Of a stretch of DNA of 64,000 bases, positions 53,620 through 64,000 are shown piece after piece. Positions within the stretch are counted from its first letter, which is position 1; each line of letters opens with the position of its first letter. The stretch is from NCBI GenBank assembly GCA_963678675.1, contig OY783200.1, positions 13,270,890 through 13,334,889 of the forward strand, written 5' to 3'. Position numbers and translations under genes: made by a program. Below the pieces are notes generated by a model that worked only from the letters and a program-made list of their open reading frames with translations, did not search any database and had not been told where the DNA came from. The DNA is from Xiphydria camelus. Taxonomy: Eukaryota > Arthropoda > Insecta > Hymenoptera > Xiphydriidae.

Positions 53620-55299
53620 TTATAGGGCGTCGTCTATTTCTCTAGAAAAAAAATAGTTAATCGGCAATCGAGCGAGTATTCGTTACTATTTACACTTTTA
53701 TAAATATGGTAAAATGTTTATAATCTAAATACAATGTTTCTGCTTTTATCAAATCGGTGTAAAATTAGATGTACACATCAGGGTCTTTAAAAAGTCCCGG
53801 TACGGCTGATTATCTCAGCGGGAAATCATTTTAGAGAAAAATGTTTAATGCAAAATTTTTAGGATTATTTCCTGACTACCCAATGATCATATCGGATTTG
53901 AGCTTGACCATGACTTTCAAGGTCATATCAAGATCAAATAGATTTTTTTAAATGCGAACCCCTATTTTTGATACCGGAAATGAAAAGAGCGGGAAATTTC
54001 ACATTCAAATATGTCCTTGACCATTTTTTTCATGTGACCTTTATGGTTAGCGGAGCACAGTGGCAAATTTCCTTGAATTAGAAGGACAACATTCTTAATG
54101 GCTTATTCAACTTAAACCAAATTCGGTATAGGGGGTTTTTTGGATCGCTGATCACGAATCTGAAGTCAGATTTAAAAAATTCAAGATGGGGATCCAATAT
54201 GGCGGACGAAATTTTCGAAAATTGACGGATTCGTGCCAAATTTGGTATAAGTGGGTTTTTTGGGTCGCTGATCACGAATCCGAAATCAGATTTCAAAAAT
54301 TCAAAATTTTCCAAATTTGGCACGAATCCGTCAATTTTCGAAAATCTCGTCCGCCATATTGGATCCGCCATCTTGAATTTTTGAAACCTGACTCCAGATT
54401 CGTGATCAGCGACCCAAAAGACCCCATATACCGTATTTGGTTTAAGTTGAATAAGCCATTAAGAATGTTGTGGTTCTAATTCATGGAAATTTTCCACTGT
54501 GCTCTGCTGACTATAAAGGTCATATGAAAAAAATGGTCAAGGACATATTTGAATATAAACTTTCCCGCTCTTTTCATTTCCGGTATTAAAAATAGGGGTT
54601 CGTATTTAAAAAGATCAATTTGACCTTGACATGACCTTGAAAGTCATGGTCAAGGTCAAATCCAATATGACCATCGGGTAGCCAGGGAAAAATCCTAAAA
54701 GTTTGTATTAAACATTTTTCTCCGAAATGATTTCCCGCTTAAGGTAGTACCTCCACGAGATCGTTGAATTTAGAAATGGTTGAAATTTGAAATATATGTT
54801 ATTTAATGCATTACCGAAACATCTGTGTAATTTAAATAAGTTGGACCACCCCAAACCGGAGATATTTAGACTTGAAGTTGGCTTGATTTACACGTAACAA
54901 ATACGTTATGATGGGCAAAACAGTACGTCATTAATTCTACCGTCAAAACTAAAATTAGGAAGTTGATAAAAAACGTAGAGTAGGATATCACGAATAATGT
55001 GAAAAAAAAATGAGAATGATTCACCATCTAGTTTCCAAGATATAACCATATGAGAAGCCTCACAATGTTGGTCGTATAGCATATACAGTATTGTGCGAAT
55101 TAATGTAAACACGGTATAATATTGTCATTTTTGCAAGTTATTTCCACGTGAATTACAAATTACATAACCTCTACTCTGTATTTCATTAGTATCAATGCGA
55201 GTTACATATCTTCATATTATTTTGAGTCGTTTTTTGTCTTTTTGTTGATTTTATAAGAAATATTGATACTATTAGTTTTTTTAGTGGTTATCTGACGTA

Positions 55300-55794
55300 A
55301 TGGATATCACGCCTAGGAAAATGAAAAGATTGTCACACTGAGTGAGCACACATCAATGACGCAGAGAAACCTTGCAAAACAGTGTTTTGTGAGTCTGGGA
55401 GCTGTAAACAAAATAATAAAGGGAGAATGGATGAGTGGAAGTTAAACGAAAAGGAAAATGTGGAAGAAAGAGGAAAACAACTCCTCGAGATGAATGTTTT
55501 CTTTTACGCAATAGCAAACTGAACCCCAGAAAATCGAGCTTTGATCTTCAACAAGACTTATTGTTAGAAAAGGCTGAAGTGAAAATTCATGACTCCATAG
55601 TTTGTAGACGACTCCTAAAGGGCGGAACAAAAGCTTTAAGACCACAGAAGAAACAACTTTTGACGTCTGCTATGATGAAGAAAAGTCTAGCTTGGGCCAA
55701 AAAATATGCCCACTGGACTGCAGAAGACTGGAGAAAAGTATTATTTTCCGATGAGACACACTTTCTAGTGTCGGTGCTGGTCAAAATTTGTTAG
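55300..55794 (+). pseudogene. Tc1-like transposase, truncated and frameshifted (left half)
   Basis: Starts MDITPRK, then in another frame VTLSEHTSMTQRNLAKQCF (first helix-turn-helix), then GKCGRKRKTTPRDECFLL (GRKR hook), ALRPQKKQLLTSAMMKK and the first catalytic D in WRKVLFSDETHF. It stops soon after, so the second D and the final E are missing. Confidence 0.82.
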
Positions 55795-55849
55795 AAAGAG
55801 AAACATGACATGGAGCCGAGTCCTGTTGAAAGATCGGTCGATCGACTGC

Positions 55850-56543
55850 TTGAACTTTATCCAGTTAGGTGATTAAACTTCTCTCCAACATTACTTTATA
55901 CTTCTCGCTGTTCATCATACCTTCAACTGGGGCAAGTTTTCCAATGCCCACGTATGAAAAACAGATCCAAAACATCTTTTTTACCGGATGTTTGACCGTT
56001 TGGACAAAATGAGCTGCAGTTAGCGTCTCGTCCGCACTCTTTCTAACAAATTTTGACCGGCACCGATACTAGAGAGAAAGTGTGTCTCATCGGAAAATAA
56101 TACTTCTCTCCTGTCTTCTGCAGTCCAGTGGGCATATTTTTTGGCCCAAGCTAGCCTTTTCTTCATCTTAGCAGACGTAAGGAGTTGTTTCTTCTGCGGT
56201 CTTAAGGCTTTTCTTCCACCCTCTAGGGTCGTCTACAAACTGTGGAGTCATGAATTTTCACTCCAGTCTTTTCTAAGTATTGTTGAATATTAAAGCTCGT
56301 TTTTCCGGGGTTCAGTTTGCTATTGCGTAAAAGAAAACATTCATATCGAGGAGCTGTTTTCCTCTTTCTTCCACACTTTGCTTTTCGTTTCACTTCCACT
56401 CATCCAGTCTCCCTTTTTTACTTTATTATTTTGTTTACAGCTCCCAGACTCACAAAACACTCTTTTGCAATGTTTCTCTGCGTCATTGATGTGTGCTCAC
56501 TCAGTGTGATAATCTTCTCCCTTTTCCTAGACGTGATATCCAT
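55850..56543 (-). pseudogene. Tc1-like transposase, frameshifted (right half)
   Basis: The minus strand repeats the same N-terminal half from ATG at 56,543. It extends further than the left half, past the FSDETHF site into remnants matching VKKMFW and VEGMMNSEKY in shifting frames. It ends before the catalytic E. Confidence 0.75.
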
Positions 56544-57151
56544 TACGTCAGATAACCACTAAAAACTATTAGTATCAATATCTCTTATAAAATCAACAAA
56601 AAGACAAAAAACGACTCAAAATAATCTGAAGATATGTAACTCGCATGAACACAAATGAAATACTGAGTAGAGGTTATGTAATATGTAATTCACTTGAAAA
56701 TAACTTGTAGAATTGACAATATTGTGCCGCGTTCACATTAATTCGCACAATACTGTATCTGCAAGGCCTGCAAGCGAACGAGTGCGTGGAGGGGGAACGG
56801 GACAGCGAGCCACGATCGTCGCTGACACGCACACAGAAGAGTGCGTCGTTTGTATATACAAGCTATTTCGTGTATTGGGGCAAAGCCCGGACAGTCCCGT
56901 CAAAAAGTTTACTGGCAATGGTAGACCACAAATACAATATAGAATATATTTTACGGCAATAAATGATATCCATCATATTATCTATTAGTACCGAGTCAAT
57001 ATTGCGTAGTTTTTAATTTTATTTACTACTAATTAAACCAATTATCAATAGTTTAAACATGAACATGGTATGCAACTTTTGGTTGAGGTTGTCGCGGAGG
57101 AACTCCCTTAATATAATCAGCCGTACCGGGACTTTTTGAAGACCCCGTATA

Positions 57152-57480
57152 TGTAGGATTCTGAAATAAATATATATGTAGTAGCATAATTTCCTAAATT
57201 TTTTCATAAATGTGTCTTATTGACCACTAGGAACAAGAATCAAACGCAAAAAAATGTTTTCATCAAACAAACAAAAATCAGGTCTGAAGGGGTTAAATCT
57301 TTGACATCATCTCGATGTAATTTTTTGTAGACCTTTGACGATATCTTGGTCGAACATCGTACAAAAAAAAACAACAAATTGGCTTAATAAAGATGTGTTA
57401 TACTATACTGTTGTTATTCATATTTATAATATGGGCTAATTAATCAAGCATGCGGGAAAGAATTATTTCCTAATTATATA
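57152..57480. other. No recognisable feature
   Basis: A/T-rich sequence, no motif seen. Confidence 0.4.
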
Positions 57481-57484
57481 TATA

Positions 57485-58301
57485 CCGCATGTCCTATGGC
57501 CAACCGCGCAGGTGAGCTGCGACCTGAATTCTTGACTTCGGCAGTATTTATGGTACAGTTAGAGTGGGCTTCAGACGAGTGCGCTGCATAAGAACGAAAA
57601 GTGTCGACTGCTCTTCTAATAGCTGTCAATTCGGGAGATCGAAGCGTTTCGTGTAACCTCAAAATCGTAAAGTTTTGAATTAGTAGTGAATAATTTGTAG
57701 AAAAGTGATGAGAAATAATCATAAATAATCTTCCGAATTGGCACCTTAGGTATCGCTCACGCCACTTCGTAAAACTATTTCCTAGACTCGCGCGGTGCTA
57801 GCGCGGAAATAATTTCTGAAACAAATAGGCATGAGGCGTGTAATTCGGTTGGACATCGAAAAAACCCGAATGATTGTTAACTCTCACTTCTGAACATTAC
57901 TTACCATTTATTCAAAGATTCACGATTTCGAGCTTAGACTTCGATCTCCCGAATTGATAGCCATCGGGAGATCAGACGTTTCACACTTTTCGTAAGAACG
58001 CAGCGTAAGAGCGAAAAGCGTCGTCTCTGATTTCCCGATGGCTGTCAATTCGGAAGATTATTTATGATTATTTCTCATCACTTTTCTACAAATTATTCAC
58101 TACTAATTCAAAACTTTACGATTTTGAGGTTACACGAAACGCTTCGATCTCCCGAATTGACAGCTATTAGAAGAGCAGTCGACACTTTTCGTTCTTATGC
58201 AGCGCACTCATCTGAAGCCCACTCTAACTGTACCATAAATACTGCCGAAGTCAAGAATTCAGGTCGCAGCTCACCTGCGCGGTTGGCCATAGGACATGCG
58301 G
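57485..58301. mobile_element. TA-type foldback element with identical 240-bp arms (817 bp)
   Basis: CCGCATGTCCTATGG / CCATAGGACATGCGG with TA outside. The arms 57,485-57,730 and 58,056-58,301 look identical: both strands give the same 82-residue non-coding frame. A 325-bp spacer contains further inverted pieces of the same family. Confidence 0.88.
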
Positions 58302-58524
58302 TATATATATATATAAATGAAGATAATAGAAAATATGGAGAAATTAACATTTTCCGTGAAATATTATACATAATATGGGGCGAAAACAAAAAGGGAAATG
58401 GCATACGTGCGGTTTATCACCGTGCTGTTTTATTATTCCCGTATACGATTTAAAAGAATATAAATATCAGGACAGACTAGAATGTTTCGTTTCGTGCCTG
58501 CTGCCTCCCCCTGCATTTTTTTAA

Positions 58525-60117
58525 GGGATTACACTACCCAGCAAATTTTTTTGCAATTTTTTTTTATTGGCTTAAATGATGCATAAACTATCTAAGAATG
58601 ATATGCAAACACTATTTTGTCGGGGAAAATTCAATAAACTATTTTTAACAAGATAACTTCGAGCGCTCCTAAATGTTTAAAAAGGCCGCTCACCTGCGCG
58701 CGGCATTTTAAATGTATTATAGCTTGTTGGTAATTTTTGTCGGTACAAATCAATTTAATTTCTTCAAAATACATATAGATGGCGTTAATAAATCTCTGAG
58801 AAGCCATATTGGACGCTACAATAACCGTTAGACTGCGAATAAACATGCAGTAAACAGTTCCACGTGCTACTCCGAGTTGCGCGCTCATAAACGTTACGGT
58901 AGTGTTTATTTTGTTGCTTTCTATAAAAATGAGTGAGAAAGTGTATAAAAAAGGGACGAGAGGGTCTTCTACTCGTGCCAGTCAGAGCAGAATCGCAAAT
59001 AGGAAGCCGCCCAACCGTCAGAGCTTCGAAGGCGATACTGAAGATGTTTCTAGGCTAGCAAAAAAAATGAAATCTTCGACAGCAGTACTCGCATACTCTG
59101 GATGTATATACTCATAAACCGGCCATGCCAATGCAAGTTTTCGATGCCGTTCAGAAAATTTATGAAGATTTGACAAGAGACGATCTTCTTTCTCGTTGCT
59201 TAGGAGGTTTCACTCAAAATGCTAATGAAAGCCTCAATGCCGTCGTTTGGACTATTGCGTCAAAAGCAATTTCCAGCGGTAAAGCAGTGGTTGATATCGC
59301 CACTGACATTGCTGCCATAACATACAACGATGGTTTTCGAGGACTGTTAGATGTCATGAGCACACTTCAGCTGAGGATCAGTTCTGAATTATACAATTTT
59401 ATCATGGAAACTGATGAAATTCGAGTAAAAGCCGCAAACCGCTCAGCATCGAAACATCGAAAAAGCGCTCGGAAGGACCTTACATTGCTCAGAAAAGAAG
59501 CAGAAGAGCAAAATGAATACTTGGAAAGACAGTTATATGGTGCTGGGATAGCAGAGTAAACGTAAAAAATTGCCAAGCCGATATTTTAAATATTTCATAT
59601 AGTAAATACGTTTTGAAACTTTACATGCGTTTTTCTCAAAACTACATTTTTCAACACTGCGTACACTGTAACTCGCTCACTTTTTGTTGGATTCATTTGA
59701 AATTTTAACTGTAACTTCTTAGATAAATTATCTAGGGAAGTACACACGCTTTTTAAGATTGATAAATAATTAAAAATGTTATTAACAATTTAAAGTCGAT
59801 TTTTAGCGAAAAAAATGAAAAAAAAAGTTCAAACTGACGCCAATTTGCGAATTTTCGATTAAAATGTATAATCGTGGGTACTTCTCTAGCAAAACTAATG
59901 TAGATTAACGAAAATTTTTTGTTTGTTCTAGGTGCTGTTCGGAGAATATTATGATGTACGCAGATTCGCTCCTCGGAATACAATAAAAAATCTTTTATAT
60001 ATCTCCAGACATGTATAATAAAGCCTCAACATTTCATTTTGATCCATTGAATAGTTTCCAAGAAAAAAATTCCCCAAAAAACGTTCATTTTTCAGTACGC
60101 CTGGGTAGTATAACCCC
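58525..60117 (+). mobile_element. Kolobok-like TTAA element, internally deleted (1.6 kb)
   Basis: GGGATTACACTACCCAG ... CTGGGTAGTATAACCCC (two mismatches) with TTAA at 58,521-58,524 and 60,118-60,121. It encodes pieces of a Mutator-like-domain transposase. TTAA duplication together with this protein type suggests Kolobok rather than MULE (inference). Confidence 0.68.
58929..59559 (+). pseudogene. Mutator-like-domain transposase, N- and C-terminal pieces joined by a deletion
   Basis: The N-terminal piece starts MSEKVYKKGTRGSS and ends in a Lys/Ser-rich stretch before a stop near 59,115. The C-terminal piece (about 59,107-59,559, another frame) reads FDAVQKIYEDLTRDDLLSRC, GFTQNANESLNAVVW, ITYNDGFRGLL and a Lys/Arg/Glu-rich tail ending LYGAGIAE. 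TQNxNESxNxxxW with a following NDG is characteristic of these multi-copy animal transposases. The middle, including most catalytic residues, is gone. Confidence 0.7.
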
Positions 60118-60121
60118 TTAA

Positions 60122-60515
60122 TCTTGATAGAAAATAGAATAGAATCATACTTACAGACTCATTTGCATACTGCAAGTATCCAATGCAGAAGTCGGGTGGT
60201 TTTTTCTTTTCTTTTCTAGTTTTGTATGTTATTTCGATACACTGGAACAATATTTGAAAACAAATTTGGAGTGCCCCGTTTCGGCATAAAACATTAAGGT
60301 GCTTCTTTTAGCTTCGTTTGAAATTGGCAAAATTTACTCAAATTAGTAGGCTTATAATGTCTCCGTCTCTGCTTATTTTTATCGACTAAAATAAATTTCA
60401 ATTGGTCCCAATTTAATTATTTACGTGCCGCTACCATGTGGTTCTTTTCATTTAATAGTCTAAAAATTTATTATCCAATTTAGAAAATTGCAAGCGATGA
60501 GCATGATGGCTAATA
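60122..60515. other. No recognisable feature
   Basis: A/T-rich sequence without coding motifs. Confidence 0.4.
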
Positions 60516-60517
60516 TA

Positions 60518-61233
60518 GTCCAAGAGCTAGCGACCAAATTGACTAAGGTGTTTTAAGATGGCTAGAAATTTGTAAATAGATGTTTAAATAGTAGTTAATG
60601 GGAACGGTAATGACCTGTCAAGCCATACCGGGTTGCGTCATTGAAAAATTAATTTTTCAAAGTTCAAAAAAGCAAAAAATGATGTTGCTTCTACAAAGCT
60701 ATAATTTATAGGGGATGTTCATTCATCTATTTTAAGGAACTATGTAAAAGGACAGGTGATTCTGCTGGTTGCAAGTGACTGCCAGGCGAGCATATTAGTG
60801 CGAGGTTAGACGCTTCGATCTCCCGAATTGACGCCAACTGTAATTACCGACTCGACTTCTACCGGTAAAAGTGGCTCGAATACCGACCAAGCCTGGCCGA
60901 AGGTAAATTTCAAGGTCCATGCGGTAGGTAATAGTGCTATCACAGTCGCACTAATATGTTCGCCTGGCAGTCACTTGCAACCAGCAGAATGACCTGTCCT
61001 TTTACATAGTTCCTTAAAATAGATGAATGAACATCCCCTATAAATTGTAGCTTTGTAGAAGCAACATAATTTTTTGTTTTTTTTTTAACTTTGAAAAATT
61101 AATTTTTCAATGACGCAACCCGGTATGGCTTGACAGGTCATTACTGTTCCCATTAACTACTATTTAAACATCTATTTACAAATTTCTAGCCATCTTAAAA
61201 CACCTTAGTCAATTTGGTCGCTAGCTCTTGGAC
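60518..61233. mobile_element. TA-type foldback element (716 bp)
   Basis: GTCCAAGAGCTAGCGACC ... GGTCGCTAGCTCTTGGAC with TA outside; arms of about 310 bp with a few differences. The spacer contains CGACTTCTACCGGTA and AATACCGACCAAGC, also seen at 33,725-33,865 inside the CACTG element. Confidence 0.85.
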
Positions 61234-61235
61234 TA

Positions 61236-62090
61236 ATACGATTGGAATTAGATTTGAGATACCAATAATTCGAGCAATATTAGGTTTTTGGTGTACTTAC
61301 AGCAAATTTGGATACGGCAGCGGCCTGTAAATTATTCCACTGAATCCAATACAATGTACAATATTAAAGCATCGTATCTATTCTCTTTATTGAGTTATTA
61401 CGAGCCGCGTGATGCATATGGCGTATTTTCGATTTTTTGAGTTTTAAGTATTTAGTTTCATTTGATTTCCTGATTCATAACCACCGTGCATCGGTAACGA
61501 AATCGAAAAATGAAGAGACCCTATAGTCTCGCGCCAAGGACTAAAAAACCGTAGCTTCAGCCCGCTGGTGAGACTCGCCAGTCTTCTCAAGCCAACTCTA
61601 ACTATCAAATTTTCGACCGTCGGCAAATACTGCCGAAGTCAAATTTCAAGTTATCGGCCATAGGTATCGGGATTACGAAAGGAATCGTTTTAATGTCTCC
61701 TTTATTAACTTCATAGTTTTAATTAATGTTTTGGAGAATTTTAGCCTTGAGAAAACACTTTGACACACGTCATTTTTTTGACAGGCAGATATGAAGTAGC
61801 GCTGACGTCACGTGTCCCTATACTTTGCTGTCTGACTGTTGGATTCTTGTTTTATATTATATTTGCTCGTTTTCTATACATTTTGAGCTTTGAGAAAACA
61901 GTTTAGAGACGTTAATTAATATGACACCTTTGCGAGCGTCCCAGCGCCAGGTGTCCCGGTACCGGAAGTGCTGACTCTACAGTTACTTTCCATCACTAAA
62001 AAGTAACCTGATCTCAAAAAATTAACTTTGAGAAAACTCTTACACATTTTGGACGCTAGCTCCCCGACTAAATGATTACTCACTCATGTC
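61236..62090. other. Mostly unassigned; MITE remnant at about 61,552-61,660
   Basis: AGCCAACTCTAACTATC and ACTGCCGAAGTCAAATTTC match the arms of the 44,215/48,812/57,485 MITE group, without complete ends. The rest shows no gene. Confidence 0.4.
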
Positions 62091-62102
62091 GCTGTTGGTT
62101 AT

Positions 62103-62729
62103 CTGGGTCCAAATCTTTACTTTATCACGGATGAAGCATGGTTCCACTTAACGGGTACATGAACTTTTAAAACACTCGTTATTGGTCAACGAACAATCCC
62201 AAGGAACGCTTTGAGGTGCCTCTGCATGATGCAAAAGTAGGCGTTTGGTGTGCAGTTTCAGCCCAACAGATTATAGGCCCCATTTTCTTTAATAACATCG
62301 TGAACTTTGAAGTATATGTAACGGAATTGTTGCAACTATTCGTAGCGCAGCTGACGGAGGAAGAAGAGAGTATGCGTTTTTCCAGCAAGATGGTGACACG
62401 GCGCATACTTCACGGTTTTCAATGTCACACGTTCATAACATTTTCGGACAAGAACGTACAGTTTCCGCAGGCTTATGGCCTCGAAGATCACCTGATCTGT
62501 CTACCTGCGATTTTTATTTGTGGGGAACTTAAAGGGTAAAGTGTACACTAACAACCCGCATACAATTGAAGAGTTGAAAACGAACATTCGCAATACAATT
62601 GCGGAAATCACACCAAATGAACTGGCAAAAGTTTTCGAAAACATGTTAAGACGTGCTAATTTGTGTATCGAAGTTCATGGTGAACACTTTGAACACTTCC
62701 TGTTGTCTACCAAATTTCACAAAAATTAA
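62103..62729 (+). pseudogene. Mariner-type (IS630/Tc1/mariner) transposase remnant
   Basis: Pieces in shifting frames follow the order FITDEAWFHLTG (first D), VPLHDAKVGVWCAVSAQQII, SPDLSTCDFYL region around 62,490-62,520 and, in the last frame, GNLKGKVYTNNPHTIEELK and HGEHFEHF. At least three frame breaks and a premature TGA rule out function. Ends were not identified. Confidence 0.75.
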
Positions 62730-62730
62730 G

Positions 62731-63022
62731 GGACTAAAAGAATTTTGAGATGACCAATAGGATAACAGTTCCGATGGCAAACGTCGTTGACCCATAAATA
62801 GATAAACATAAGGGGCTCTGTCCAAGGCCTACTTCGATATTGCATTCATAGATAATATCTCTATCGACTAACAGCAGTTCAGCGTTAGAGATTTCTTCTG
62901 CAAGTACGATCAGAACAGGTCTTAGATGAAGCCCGCTTACGCTACTGTTTATGGGTCAACGACGTTTGCCATCGGAACTGTCATTCTATTGGTCATCTTA
63001 AAACTCTTTTAGCTCTTTAACT
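62731..63022. repeat. Foldback repeat next to the mariner remnant
   Basis: GGCAAACGTCGTTGACCC / GGGTCAACGACGTTTGCC and GATGACCAATAG / CTATTGGTCATC form inverted arms of about 70 bp. Confidence 0.75.
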
Positions 63023-63566
63023 ATAGCCCCCTCGACATTATAACTTGCACTTTATACGCTTAATTTTTAACAAGGAATCTCCCATTTCCCGCTGTCACAG
63101 TTATTGTGGGACATACTGTATACTCCTCGTATAGTTCGTACCTCTGTAATGAGATATTTATTTCCCAATAACACACTAAGATGGTTTGAGTTATAACATT
63201 TTTTAAATATATAATTTGGAACCTGTGTTTAAAATCTAGCCTATATGCAGAATCAAATCGACAAATGGAGATTCGAAAGATAATCTCTGTAAAGAGAGGG
63301 AAATAAACGTTGCTAATATTTCATAAACATCATCATCGTCCTCGACGTCTTTGTAACCTCAGAGAAAACTTGATGCTAATTTTAAAAAATCCGTCTGACA
63401 CATTTTTCGATTTCTGTATTAATAAATCCTAATCTTTTTTTCATAAATTAAGTGCTACTATATAAATGAAAAAACGATTTTTTTTTCAGAAAGGGTATAG
63501 CCGGATGAGCATATGAAAATGCCCCCGCTTGAATTTTTTTCCCATTCAGATATATTTTGTGTTTAT
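63023..63566. other. No recognisable feature
   Basis: A/T-rich, no coding motif seen. Confidence 0.4.
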
Positions 63567-63568
63567 AC

Positions 63569-63860
63569 AGGGTGTTCAAAAAGTCCCGGTACGGCTGATT
63601 ATCTCAGCGGGAAATCATTTTAGAGAAAAATGTTTAATACAAAACTTTTAGGATTTTTCCCTGGCTACCCATTTTTTCATGTGACCTTTATGGTCAGCAG
63701 CACAGTTGGAAATTTCCTTGAATTAGGAGGACAAAATTCTTAATGGCTTATTCAACTTAAACCAAATTCGGTATAGGGGGTTTTTTTGGTCGCTGATCAC
63801 GAATCTGAAGTCAGATTTCGAAAATTCAAGATGGCGGATCCAATATGGCGGATCCATTAA
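63569..63860 (+). mobile_element. Arm of the mariner-like foldback element
   Basis: CAGGGTGTTCAAAAAGTCCC starts a copy of the left arm at 53,779, with an internal deletion after CTGGCTACCC. It continues to GGCGGATCC and may run past the window logic of the first copy; no right end is seen before 64,000. Confidence 0.7.
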
Positions 63861-64000
63861 CACTATTCAAACCAAAATAAAAAGGGAGAACATCTTTTTC
63901 AGAAGATGTCAAAACTTCGTCAAAATAATCGGAGATAAGTTGTTCATGTTGTAACTGTAAAAAGGAAGAAATCATATCATTTAAATTTCCACTTCTTAAT

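Larger units (their letters stand above)
55086..56755. mobile_element. Head-to-head Tc1-like hairpin element (1670 bp)
   Basis: CAGTATTGTGCGAATTAATG ... ATTAATTCGCACAATACTG flanked by TA. Both halves start with the same 5' half of a Tc1-like transposon in opposite directions and meet near 55,800-55,850. Total length is like a normal Tc1 element, although neither half is complete. Confidence 0.8.
54743..57107. mobile_element. TTAA-flanked element holding a Tc1 hairpin
   Basis: GGTAGTACCTCCACGAG on the left and the imperfect inverse CGCGGAGGAACTCCC on the right, with TTAA outside both (54,739-54,742 and 57,108-57,111). Confidence 0.6.
53779..57147. mobile_element. Mariner-like foldback element with two nested insertions
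   Basis: Left end CAGGGTCTTTAAAAAGTCCC and, inverted at the right, CGTACCGGGACTTTTTGAAG. The left arm (53,779-54,270) folds back on 54,270-54,740. The right end is separated by a TTAA element at 54,743-57,107. A further arm copy is at 63,569-63,860. Confidence 0.7.

Noticed and set aside
57474..58453. Two identical 82-residue frames on opposite strands
   Set aside because: Produced by the identical inverted arms of a foldback element.
58525..60117. MULE (Mutator) classification
   Set aside because: No 8-11 bp duplication at the ends; TTAA on both sides fits Kolobok better.

Overview
This window reads as insect nuclear DNA made almost entirely of nested transposable elements. Three things point to an insect: DUF4806-type accessory proteins with short spliced introns, a Jockey-clade LINE, and several repeat proteins of kinds I know from insect genome annotations. 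I cannot fix the order; ants, wasps or Hemiptera would all fit. I found no complete host gene. The only host-like coding sequence is the 3' end of a mitochondrial fission regulator (MTFR1)-like gene, and it sits inside a DNA transposon.

1-15,951: three copies of a two-gene DNA transposon family with CACTA/EnSpm-like transposases. Element A (1-3219, cut by the window start) and element B (7273-13,037, complete, TSD CT) look identical over their shared part. Both lie inside an older, opposite-strand relative, element C (3220-15,951). B sits in an intron of C's accessory gene, so all of C's exons remain intact. Each element encodes a spliced DUF4806 protein followed by a transposase in the same reading frame, with one TAA between them. 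In C the transposase frame has no usable AUG.

15,952-24,460: a hAT MITE, a Harbinger composite carrying the captured MTFR1-like gene end (16,768-19,351), several foldback MITEs and older non-coding repeats.

24,461-38,998: a defective Ty3/gypsy retrotransposon on the minus strand with 346-bp LTRs. It has been hit by at least six later insertions: two inverted 1181-bp relatives of the CCCAGG family, a solo LTR that itself holds a 4.6-kb Jockey element, a CACTG...CAGTG element with a tRNA-derived SINE, and two palindromic MITEs. Removing the insertions in the coding region closes up the coding sequence at each site, apart from point frameshifts elsewhere.

38,999-64,000: a solo LTR and a short LTR element sharing GTAA target duplications, many foldback MITEs with TA, TWA or TTAA target duplications, a 2.8-kb inverted-repeat module with a Cys-rich repeat protein, a head-to-head Tc1 hairpin, a Kolobok-like deletion derivative and a mariner remnant.

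Element superfamily names rest on protein motifs, terminal repeats and target duplications read by eye. No database search was possible.
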